In this document: positions 8,460 through 15,819 of the stretch, piece by piece
Position numbering within the stretch: the first letter of the stretch is position 1
Layout of the letters: the number at the start of each line of letters is the position of its first letter
Assembly: GCA_964398655.1 (NCBI GenBank)
Contig: CAYNNG010000006.1
Coordinates: 1-64,000, forward strand
Source: SFFI01 sp964398655
Lineage (GTDB): Bacteria > Bacillota > Clostridia > Saccharofermentanales > DTU023
Length of the DNA stretch: 64,000 nucleotides
Direction: 5' to 3'
Translations under genes and position numbers: made by a program
The notes under the pieces: model-generated
Told to the model about the DNA's origin: nothing
The model's database searches: none
The model's input: the letters and a program-made list of their open reading frames with translations, nothing else

Positions 8460-8648
8460 GTGATTGCATTTTTCAAGGAAAATATAGGCAATATCTTGGG
8501 CCTGGGCGTTATTGTGGCCCTGGCCATCTGGGTGATCGTTCGTCACTTTAAACAAAAAGCGCATGGCGGGGCAGCCTGTTCAGGCTGCCCTGGCTGTGCC
8601 TCCTGCAGTTCTTGTCCGTCGGCGAACCGCAAAGAGGGCAGGGCGTAA
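8460..8648 (+). CDS. FeoB-associated Cys-rich membrane protein
   Basis: Sixty-two residues: one membrane helix (about 8-27, NIGNILGLGVIVALAIWVIV) followed by a basic stretch and a tail with five Cys in the pattern C-x2-C-x2-C-x2-C-x2-C (ACSGCPGCASCSSC). This matches the small Cys-rich proteins that follow feoB in Bacillota and are thought to assist iron uptake, taking the place of FeoC. The GTG at 8460 is chosen because AGGAG lies 8 bp upstream and it starts just before the helix; it is 14 bp past feoB2. It is intact although feoB2 is not. Confidence 0.8.
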   Translation: MIAFFKENIGNILGLGVIVALAIWVIVRHFKQKAHGGAACSGCPGCASCSSCPSANRKEGRA

Positions 8649-8670
8649 CCGGGGGTGCGGACAAAATTTT

Positions 8671-8992
8671 GGACAATTTTGCAGGTTATGTAAGGCAAAC
8701 ATAAGTGATAACTTATATACCTCTTCAACTTCCTGAAATTTCTTACAATTTTGCAAGTAATGGAGGTTGCCGCCCTGGTCATGACCATAAAATAGCCGGC
8801 CCAGACCCCCTGATGGGCATATTTATACATTTAATGTCCTGAGGGATGAATAAATGCATAAAAATTAGAACGCAAAAATACATTAGAAACTTCTTCCCTA
8901 CAATAGCTGCAAATTTGTAAGAAAATCGCCAAAGTCAAAGTAGTAGAAAGACTGCTGCTCAAAATGATCTTCCATTACTTGAAAGCTTTCGA
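8671..8992. repeat. intergenic repeat cluster A
   Basis: Three to four copies of a window-wide motif: 8671-8690 and 8735-8763 on the plus strand (the latter with leading GAAATTTCTTACA), 8905-8928 on the minus strand (AGCTGCAAATTTGTAAG), and a looser copy near 8969-8992. The 420-bp spacer 8649-9068 separates converging genes and I see no gene in it. Confidence 0.6.
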
Positions 8993-9068
8993 GTAATTCT
9001 CATAAGTTGGAGTAACAAGAGGACTGCTACTCAGACTGAGCAGCATGATCCATCACAGCCTTCCTAAG

Positions 9069-10409
9069 TTATTTCCCGGTAGTTTCCGTGCTTGGCTCTT
9101 CAACCCCTCTCCCGGTCATGCCTTGATTTAGATCTTCTTTTTTCACAACGTCCCCCTCTTCATTTTCCCATTGAATAAAGTCTGGCGAGAGCTGGTCAGC
9201 ATAGAGAAGGCTAGAGCTGTCGATAGCGGGTACTGAGATGGTCAGACGGAGGTAGGGCAGGGTGGTTTTCATGGCCTCCAGTATTTCATCGGATATATCT
9301 CTAGCGGCTTTCTCGCCGGGAGCGGCGAGCGTGCCTTGAACTATGAAATCGTAACAGGGCATGACATAGCGTGGTCCTGCTACGGTAAAGGCGCTGGTCT
9401 GGTAGCTCATGCCCATGGCTAGAACTTCCCAGCCATCGTTAATAGGAGCTTTAGTTAAGCTTGAAATGAGGGCTTGAGCTTGTTCTGGGGTGCGCAGATT
9501 ATAATCGCCCAGATATTCTAGACTGTCTGTAGGGTCTGCAAGACTGTAGGCCAAAACCCGAGGCTGAAGGAGGAAGGAAACATCAGACTCAACTGGCAGG
9601 TCGGGGAAGAGAGCTTGATAGGTTTCGCTTAAACGTGCGGGTACAGGAATATTGTAGGGAGTTAGGAGAGCAAAGGATCCGTCTGCAAGCTTCTGCAGCT
9701 GGTTTTCGGTGTGCCAGGTGAGCTTGCGCAGGGCGCTGTTGACCAGAGATTTCCCAAAGTTATCCTGGGGCAGACCCTCTAAGGGAGGGAAATTTAGGTT
9801 GCCTGTGCTCGCGGGATAAGTTTCTTTAACTGTGGCCGCAAAAAGCTCGGGAGGTAGGTACAAGAGCCTACGCTTAGGTCGGATGATAACTTCTTGTTCT
9901 TCTGGCCAGGGCAAGAGGTCCTGCCAGGCCTGGGTGAGCACCTTAGCGCTGGTGTCAATATCTTCCAGGACCAGGTCGATTTCAAGTTTGCGTAAACTCT
10001 CGTCCTCTCCCCATTCCCGGATTTGGTCTAAGGCTCTTCCGCCATTACTATTTAAATAGGAGAGCATTTCTGCCGCCGAACTGGGCTTGAAACTGGAATA
10101 TATAGCTTGCTGCAGATTGTATTCAGGCCAGGTATTTTCCAGAGCCTGCAGATTAGTAGGGAAGAAATAGACATGGATCCCATCGTAAGAATATGCTGCC
10201 ATGACCACGCAGGATTCTTCTTTGCTCAAGGCTGAGACTGCGCCCAGACAATGACTTTGTGCGGGTATGACCTCTTTGGCTACGGTATCCATGTTGAGTT
10301 CCATGCCCATATCTTCATTTACACGGTCAAGGCTGCGATAAAGAGCCTCGAAGATAGGGGATTCGGTCCCACTGGAGAGTAGGGGAGTATTGTCTTGCAG
10401 CATATACAC
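9069..10409 (-). CDS. C-terminal, probably extracytoplasmic part of the anti-sigma gene
   Basis: Open frame of 446 residues that I cannot assign to a family. It is in the same frame as the anti-sigma N-terminal part upstream and is separated from it only by a TAA at 10485-10487; reading through that codon gives PAYPDDPLLLDHPLDK and then this frame without a break. It contains no membrane segment or signal peptide, so it is best read as the large outer sensor domain of a membrane anti-sigma protein. The listed ATG at 10409 has no good ribosome site. It ends in an acidic, Thr/Gly-rich tail. Confidence 0.6.
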   Translation of the reverse strand: MYMLQDNTPLLSSGTESPIFEALYRSLDRVNEDMGMELNMDTVAKEVIPAQSHCLGAVSALSKEESCVVMAAYSYDGIHVYFFPTNLQALENTWPEYNLQQAIYSSFKPSSAAEMLSYLNSNGGRALDQIREWGEDESLRKLEIDLVLEDIDTSAKVLTQAWQDLLPWPEEQEVIIRPKRRLLYLPPELFAATVKETYPASTGNLNFPPLEGLPQDNFGKSLVNSALRKLTWHTENQLQKLADGSFALLTPYNIPVPARLSETYQALFPDLPVESDVSFLLQPRVLAYSLADPTDSLEYLGDYNLRTPEQAQALISSLTKAPINDGWEVLAMGMSYQTSAFTVAGPRYVMPCYDFIVQGTLAAPGEKAARDISDEILEAMKTTLPYLRLTISVPAIDSSSLLYADQLSPDFIQWENEEGDVVKKEDLNQGMTGRGVEEPSTETTGK

Positions 10410-10484
10410 GGGCAGAGCCGCAGGGATTTCTGCGTCCTTATCTAAGGGGTGGTCAAGCAGCAGGGGGTCGTCCGGATAGGCGGG

Positions 10485-11004
10485 TTACCAGCTTTCATTG
10501 AGGGCCTGACGAGCGATGCGGAGAGGCTCTTTGCCTTCATTCTCGGGTGGGTTGTCGTTTTCCGTTTCTTTGCTTGCTGGCGCCAGAGGTGAGGAGGGAG
10601 GACCGGCAGGATTTTTCCCAGCTTGAGAAAAATTAGGGGCTTGCAGATTGGGTATAAGCTTTACACCGGGCTGGCTGGGACCGAAATAAAAGAGGCCTAG
10701 AGCCACGACGAGGATAATGGCTGCGGCTATGCTGGTATAGCGTGTGAGCGGGTTCGTAAAGAAACCCTNNNNNNNNNNNNNNNNNNNNNNNNNNNNNNNN
10801 NNNNNNNNNNNNNNNNNNNNNNNNNNNNNNNNNNNNNNNNNNNNNNNNNNNNNNNNNNNNNNNNNNNNTTTGCCCGCGGCCAGCTAGATGGTCGTAACTA
10901 GCGGCAAGTCGGTCCCATATTTGATCTAATTGCGACTGGCTCGGAGACCGGCGGTCTAAGGCCTGACGATAGGTTTGGTGGTCTATTTTTCGTACTGTTT
11001 CCAT
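10485..11004 (-). pseudogene. anti-sigma factor, N-terminal part with membrane helix, interrupted
   Basis: Starts METVRKIDHQTYRQALD, overlapping the end of the sigma gene by 22 bp, the usual coupling of sigma and anti-sigma genes. Residues 1-45 look like the cytosolic sigma-binding helix region. After the N gap (10769-10868) comes a helix, SIAAAIILVVALGLFYFG, then a Pro/Ser/Glu-rich linker. An in-frame TAA after NESW ends the frame; the same frame continues as the 446-residue part at 9069-10409. Confidence 0.7.
10769..10868. other. assembly gap (100 N) in anti-sigma gene
   Basis: Fixed-length N run between the sigma-binding region and the membrane helix. True length is unknown. Confidence 0.95.
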
Positions 11005-11574
11005 AATTTTTTTATCAATCTCCTTGCTTCAGACAATCGGCGCCTGACAGAGGCGGGGTGGATCCCTAGCATCTCGGAAATTTCCTGGCTGTTATAACCT
11101 TCGTAGAAATAGAGGTAGAGGGTGAGCCGCAGCCTTGCTGGCAGCTGGCCTAGGCAGGCTAAGAGCTGGCAGTCTCGGTCGGAAACAGAGGGGTTTTCGC
11201 CGCAAAGATCAGGGGTCTCGCTGTAAGGAGCAGGGCCATCACCGTAAAGAACAGATGTCTCATTGTAAGGAGTGGAGTCTCCGGGTGAAGGATGCTGACC
11301 GTCGTCACTAGCTTGGTCCCAATCTGGAAGGGCGAGGTTTTTTGCGCTCGCTTCTGGCCAGGTAGTTTTTGCAAACATTGGCCGCTGTGACAATCAGCCA
11401 AGCCTTTTTGTGCTCGGGATCATTAAAGACCGGGTCCGCGCGCAAGAGCCGCATGAAGCTTTCTTGCACCACATCCTCGCAATCCGCAGCCTGAAGCCCG
11501 TAGCCCACGGCCACCATGTAGACAGTTCTCGCCTGCCTTTGATAGATTTCGGCTAATTCCTCTTTGCTGCGCAT
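10983..11574 (-). pseudogene. ECF-type RNA polymerase sigma factor, frameshifted
   Basis: Region 2 is read from 11574 (DVVQESFMRLLRAD, then HKKAWLIVTAANVCKNYL), but the frame runs to a stop at 11308. Region 4 is read in another frame ending at 10983 (LPARLRLTLYLYFYEGYN, QEISEMLGIHPASVRRRL). Joining after LARSERK restores one protein if a single A is removed from the A6 run at about 11339-11344. This is a mutation, a homopolymer sequencing error, or, less likely, slippage. The linker between regions 2 and 4 is unusually long and Pro/Ser/Asp-rich. Confidence 0.8.
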
Positions 11575-11713
11575 ATCCTCATACTCATACCTAAGTTCGT
11601 GGACGTCCAGAGCTCCTCAAAATTGGTGGCTACTCAAAATTAGAACGCCCAGCTTCTGAATTGATTCTAATATGAACACAGGTGAGAAGGGGAAAGTGTA
11701 ACGTTGATTTTAT

Positions 11714-11861
11714 AAAATGGTGGGCAATAATGCGTTTTGAAGGGAATGCCCATAAAATATTTTGCCTTGAAGAGAGTGAAGGTCCTGAAAATGGTTGGTA
11801 ATAATGCGTTTTGAGGGGAATGCCTATAAAATATTTTGCCTTGAGGTGAATGAAGGCCCTA
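11714..11861 (+). repeat. 74-bp tandem duplication
   Basis: Two adjacent copies with period 74 bp (11714-11787 and 11788-11861) differing at scattered positions; both contain AATAATGCGTTTTGA and ATAAAATATTTTGCCTTGA. The opening AAAATGGTGGGC recurs at 11969 and at 12081, on both sides of the N gap, which suggests further copies inside it. No convincing gene lies in 11575-12268. Confidence 0.75.
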
Positions 11862-11980
11862 AGAAAGGTTGGCTGAAGGCCGCTTTAGCTGAACAGCCAA
11901 CCTGGCAGAGTCTGGTTTTAGCTGAAACGCCAACCATTTTCTCAACGTCCTTGGCTCCCATAGCTCCAAAAATGGTGGGC

Positions 11981-12080
11981 NNNNNNNNNNNNNNNNNNNN
12001 NNNNNNNNNNNNNNNNNNNNNNNNNNNNNNNNNNNNNNNNNNNNNNNNNNNNNNNNNNNNNNNNNNNNNNNNNNNNNNNN
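11981..12080. other. assembly gap (100 N) in a repeat region
   Basis: N run with AAAATGGTGGGC directly on both sides, so the assembly probably broke on a repeat. Confidence 0.95.
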
Positions 12081-12133
12081 AAAATGGTGGGCTGGATGAG
12101 CTTTTGCCCAAGTGCCAACATTAATAGAAGAAG

Positions 12134-12173
12134 ATTAAATAAAAGCAGAGGACGGGAGCTCCCGTCCTCTGCT
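12134..12173 (-). terminator. terminator downstream of the radical SAM gene
   Basis: AGCAGAGGACGGGAG and CTCCCGTCCTCTGCT (12144-12173) form a perfect 30-bp palindrome. On the minus strand it is followed by TTTTATTTAATC. A second inverted pair, TATCTGGGTTA/TAACCCAGATA (12191-12222), lies between it and the gene end at 12269. Confidence 0.8.
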
Positions 12174-12268
12174 TGTGGTCGATTTATGGCTATCTGGGTT
12201 AGCTGATTAGATAACCCAGATAACCTAGTATATAGGCTTGCAGGCACAGAACAAGCCTGCCTATCGTT

Positions 12269-13630
12269 CTATTTCTGCGCGCTTTGCGCCGCGAGGTTGG
12301 CTTTTTCTTCTTCCCAAAGTTCATCGGCCTTGGGGGCCCAAGCTAGGGCGTAGTCGTCGCACTTGGCGCAGAGGTGGTCGACGTCTTCTTTTTCCAGAAT
12401 GTCGGTGGATGCGGCACCGGTCTTATGCACGATTTCCCGCAGGAGCTTGGGATTTTCCAGCATGGGGCAGGGCCGCAGCATGTTTTTATTAAAGGGCTGG
12501 CCTTCCTTGTAGGCCATGAAGAGCGGGGAATGCAGGGACTCAAGGAGGGTTTTCTCCCGGATATTAGAGTCGGAATAGTGGATGAAAACGCAGGGCTCAA
12601 CATCTCCGTTGGCGTTGATATGCAGGTAGGCTCGGCCACCAGCAATGCAGCCACCCACGTATTGACCGTCATTTTGGAAGTCCATAAAGAAGATCTGCTT
12701 CTTGGTACGGTAACCACGGAGTGTGCGGAAGACATACTCGCGCTGCTCGGGGGTCAAGAGTAGGTCGGAAGTGGTGTCATTGCCTACGGGCATAAAGTGG
12801 AAGTACCAGGCAAATAAGGCCCCCTTGTCGATGAGGAAATCGACAAACTCTTCGCTGGTTACTGCCTTATAGTTCTGCGCAGTGTAGCAGACCGAAACGC
12901 CGAAGGGCAGCTTGTGGGCGCGGAGAATATCCATGGCCTTGATGACTTTTTGGTAGGTACCCTTGCCGCGACGGGCGTCTGTGGTTTCTTCTGAACCTTC
13001 AATGGACAGGGCGGGAACGAGGTTAGTCAGTTCCAGCATGGTATCTGCAAATTCATCATCAATCAAGGTGCCGTTAGTAAACATGAGGAACTCGCATTCT
13101 TTGTGCTTGCGGCAGATTTCGATAATATCTTTTTTCCGGATTAGGGGCTCGCCACCGGCGAAGATATAGAAGTAGATGCCCAGTTCTTTACCTTGCTCGA
13201 TAATGCTGTCGATCTCCTCAAAGGAAAGGTTGAGGCTTTTCCCGTATTCCGCGGCCCAACAGCCTACGCATTTTAGGTTACAAGCCGTAGTTGGATCCAG
13301 AAGAATAGTCCAAGGGATATTACAATTGTACTTCTCTTTAGCTTTTTTCTGAGTTTCTGCTGAGAGGAGGGAACCCATCATAAAGTTGGTGGCAAAGGTG
13401 TCAAACACCTTTTCATCCGTTTGATTGAGGATTCTCATGAGATATTTGTGATTCTCGCTATCTATATTTGTAATCACATCCTCTATAGCGTCTACTTGTT
13501 TCGTATATTCTTTAGGTGCTATCTTGCGGGCCATTTTTATGGCTTTTTCCATATTGGCCTGAGGCTCCTTATGGATATAGCTCAAGACTTGCTGAAATCC
13601 CCACAACTTTAAACTGTCTGTAAAACTCAT
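12269..13630 (-). CDS. radical SAM protein with Cys-rich C-terminal region
   Basis: AdoMet radical enzyme of unknown substrate, 453 residues. The CxxxCxxC cluster motif is Cys117, Cys121, Cys124 (ACNLKCVGCW); GGEP follows near 168. The N-terminal 110 residues are a family-specific helical extension. After the barrel come several Cys (GDVEPCVF, LRPCPML, LCAKC) that resemble a SPASM or twitch auxiliary-cluster domain. ATG 13630 is chosen because GGAGG lies about 9 bp upstream; an ATG six codons earlier overlaps that site. Monocistronic, with its own terminator. No precursor peptide gene is visible beside it. Confidence 0.85.
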   Translation of the reverse strand: MSFTDSLKLWGFQQVLSYIHKEPQANMEKAIKMARKIAPKEYTKQVDAIEDVITNIDSENHKYLMRILNQTDEKVFDTFATNFMMGSLLSAETQKKAKEKYNCNIPWTILLDPTTACNLKCVGCWAAEYGKSLNLSFEEIDSIIEQGKELGIYFYIFAGGEPLIRKKDIIEICRKHKECEFLMFTNGTLIDDEFADTMLELTNLVPALSIEGSEETTDARRGKGTYQKVIKAMDILRAHKLPFGVSVCYTAQNYKAVTSEEFVDFLIDKGALFAWYFHFMPVGNDTTSDLLLTPEQREYVFRTLRGYRTKKQIFFMDFQNDGQYVGGCIAGGRAYLHINANGDVEPCVFIHYSDSNIREKTLLESLHSPLFMAYKEGQPFNKNMLRPCPMLENPKLLREIVHKTGAASTDILEKEDVDHLCAKCDDYALAWAPKADELWEEEKANLAAQSAQK

Positions 13631-13680
13631 ATCTCTTTCTCCCTCCACTAGTGTGAATGTTTTGCTTAGGTAATAAATTA

Positions 13681-13708
13681 TCGCGGCTAGCGATCAAGCC
13701 AGCCGCGA
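13681..13708 (-). promoter_or_regulatory. hairpin in the radical SAM leader
   Basis: TCGCGGCT (13681-13688) pairs with AGCCGCGA (13701-13708), 51 bp before the start, followed on the minus strand by AATTTATTACC. It could be a leader hairpin or weak attenuator. Confidence 0.35.
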
Positions 13709-13914
13709 AATTGCTATATAAGCTCAGACTATCAGTCTTCGGGAATATGTACAATATATTAAGCTAAATTTAGTGCTGATTTAGTTACATTGAAAGATAA
13801 TTGGTGTAATTTACCAGTATTCCACAAGCGTCAAATTTACTTGAAGCGCCAAAGGTACTTGCGCCTAACACTCAATTTGTTAGTAAGAGTTAAACTCACC
13901 CGCGCTTAATTTAT

Positions 13915-13959
13915 TAAATAAAAACTCCCGCAGCCATTGTGGGATTGCTGCGGGAGTTT
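13915..13959 (-). terminator. terminator of the surface protein gene
   Basis: AAACTCCCGCAGC (13922-13934) and GCTGCGGGAGTTT (13947-13959) form a 13-bp stem; on the minus strand it runs into TTTTTATTTAATAA. The plus-strand side has only a short T run. Confidence 0.85.
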
Positions 13960-14024
13960 ATTAATGTGAATAAGAGGCTTGACCTATAAATTAAGAAGTT
14001 TTAGCCGAGACGTTTTCGCTAGCT

Positions 14025-15320
14025 TTAGCCGAGGCGCTTTTTCTGAATAAGCGCCAGGCAGCCGAGCCCAACCAGGGTCAAGCTTAGACTCCAGCCCAGG
14101 TAATCCTTCTCTCCGGTAGCCGGCAGACTGGTGATTTTGCCTTTAGGCACAGGCTCACCTTGGTACTGGTTGGTGAAGTAAGCCGTGCTGGTGTTGGCCT
14201 TTTGTCCATTCTTATACATGGTCCGGTCAACCGCCAGATGCCCGTCTTGCATATACACGTGGTCAATGAAGGTGTAGACATCTTTGGAGTAGATGTATTT
14301 ACCATCGCCCGCGGCCAGCTCCTGGATTTTATATTCGTAGAAACCCGGCTGGGTGTAGGTTATCTGACCGGTCGAGGCCGTGCCTTCGCCGGAAATCTGG
14401 ACTNNNNNNNNNNNNNNNNNNNNNNNNNNNNNNNNNNNNNNNNNNNNNNNNNNNNNNNNNNNNNNNNNNNNNNNNNNNNNNNNNNNNNNNNNNNNNNNNN
14501 NNNCTGGGTGTAGGTTATCTGACCGGTCGAGGCCGTGCCTTCGCCGGAAATCTGGACTGGCCCTGAGGCAGGGGCAGGGAATTGGGTTCTGGCCTGGGGT
14601 AGGCCGGGTCTGGCTTATAAGAGACGGGTTCAATCCGGAAAGTAAAGAGGTCAGGGGTTTCCGGCTGCCCGCCCGTAACCTTCTTGAACACGATAGGGGA
14701 GGAGACCGTCACACTCGGCGGGGGAGGAGTGTTAGGTTCTGATTCGGTGGGTTCAGTGGGTTTGCTAGGTTCCGTCGGTTCTGTAGGCTCCGTGGGTTTG
14801 CTCTCCTCGGGGACGGGAGTGCTAGTGATAATGAAGCCATCATTTTGGTTGCCAGCAATTTTCGATGTGTAGCCACTAACGGCTACCTCTTTGACAAAAT
14901 ACTCTATGGGCGATCCGTCATTTTCCTGGGGCAAATCTTTGAAGGTATATTTCCATGCATTGCTCTCGTTTGCTGATCATCTAAATCACCAGTGGTGCCA
15001 GCGCTTTCTGCCTCTTTATTTTCCATTGCTTCTGAGCTTCCAGCGACAGGTGCTGCTTGTTCATCTAGTTGCTCAACTGGCTTCTTATCAGCTTGATCAT
15101 GGTGCTTAAATAGATCTTGCGCATAGCTCAATTGCAGGATAGAAAGTTCAAAACTTAACTTATGACCTTCAATACTGGAGTTATCGTTGAAGTCATCGCC
15201 CGTATCTTCCTCTGCATTCACCAGCAGGTTTGGCAGCAAGACGCTGCTTAATATTACCAATAATAGCAGGAGGGAGAATATTCTTTTCTGCAATTTCTTG
15301 ATATTCAGCTTCCTTTTCAT
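14025..15320 (-). pseudogene. LPxTG surface protein with Cna-B and pilin-like domains, frameshifted
   Basis: Begins MKRKLNIKKLQKR with a strong signal peptide ending near LLVNAEE (start 15320, GGAGG 9 bp upstream). After about 110 residues the frame is lost; the next frame reads ANESNAWKYTFKDLP and YFVKEVAVSGYTSKI, a Cna-B half domain, then a Thr/Glu/Pro linker and FTFRIEPVSYKPD, the start of a pilin-type isopeptide domain. A second frame change in a C run near 14575 gives ASGPVQISGEG and TQPGFYEYKIQEL. The end is sortase motif LPATG, a membrane helix and KKRLG. Two indels plus the N gap make a working product unlikely unless they are sequencing errors. Confidence 0.75.
14404..14503. other. 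assembly gap (100 N) flanked by a 55-bp duplication
   Basis: The 55 bases before the gap (14349-14403) are identical to the 55 after it (14504-14558). Either two overlapping contig ends were not merged, so nothing is missing, or a tandem domain repeat was collapsed. Confidence 0.95.
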
Positions 15321-15596
15321 GTTATTTCCTCCGATTATTTTTATATCCATGAAATAACATAACTGACCTTTGTTAAATGCTGATATCCTACAAGAGACGT
15401 GATTGTTACAATTTAAATGTTTTTGTACTTAAACGCTAGTTGTTTGCATTAAATGATGTTTTATTTGATCTGCTTAAAGATAAGTGGCAATTTATTGTGC
15501 CTGGTTTGAGGATTTGATTCTTGTAACTAAAACTGATTGCATTCCCCGCAAATCAGATCTGTATTTTTTTGTTTATCTCTCAAACTACTTGTGCGC

Positions 15597-15624
15597 AAAA
15601 AAGAGGGCAGGATTTCCTGCCCTC
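15597..15624 (-). terminator. terminator after a gene remnant
   Basis: GAGGGCAGG (15603-15611) pairs with CCTGCCCTC (15616-15624); on the minus strand TTTTTTGCG follows. It lies downstream of the coding scrap at 15683-15772, as if it once ended that gene. Confidence 0.75.
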
Positions 15625-15682
15625 AGAGAATTAACTAGGAATTGTGTCCCGCCCCCTACTCCATGGCCTGGCTGTTGGGGAC

Positions 15683-15772
15683 TTAGTTGATGAAGAGGTA
15701 CCGGTTGCCGTTGTGGACGGGGAAGGATTCGACAATGGCGATGAGGCCGTCGACAATAGTTGGCAGATATTA
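15683..15772 (-). pseudogene. 3' coding remnant of an unidentified gene
   Basis: The minus strand reads LPTIVDGLIAIVESFPV then HNGNRYLFIN and a stop, a natural-looking C-terminus with no upstream body: two stops precede it and the ftsH terminator begins at once. I do not recognise the family. It fits a gene that was deleted down to its last 27 or so codons. Confidence 0.4.
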
Positions 15773-15803
15773 TTAAGGCGTCTCTTCGGCTGAAGAGACG
15801 CCT
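15770..15803 (-). terminator. terminator of ftsH
   Basis: AAGGCGTCTCTTC (15774-15786) pairs with GAAGAGACGCCTT (15791-15803) across a 4-base loop, 17 bp after the ftsH stop. Minus-strand downstream text is AATAATATC, so the T-tract is poor but the stem is strong. Confidence 0.65.
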
Positions 15804-15819
15804 TGTAACCGTTGTTATT

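Noticed and set aside
11339..11344. Programmed frameshifting in the sigma gene
   Set aside because: The required shift is +1 (or loss of one A), not the -1 favoured by an A6 slippery run, and no stimulatory structure is evident; mutation or sequencing error is simpler.
15484..15690. 68-residue plus-strand frame
   Set aside because: No ribosome site, no family likeness, and it crosses a minus-strand terminator and a coding remnant.
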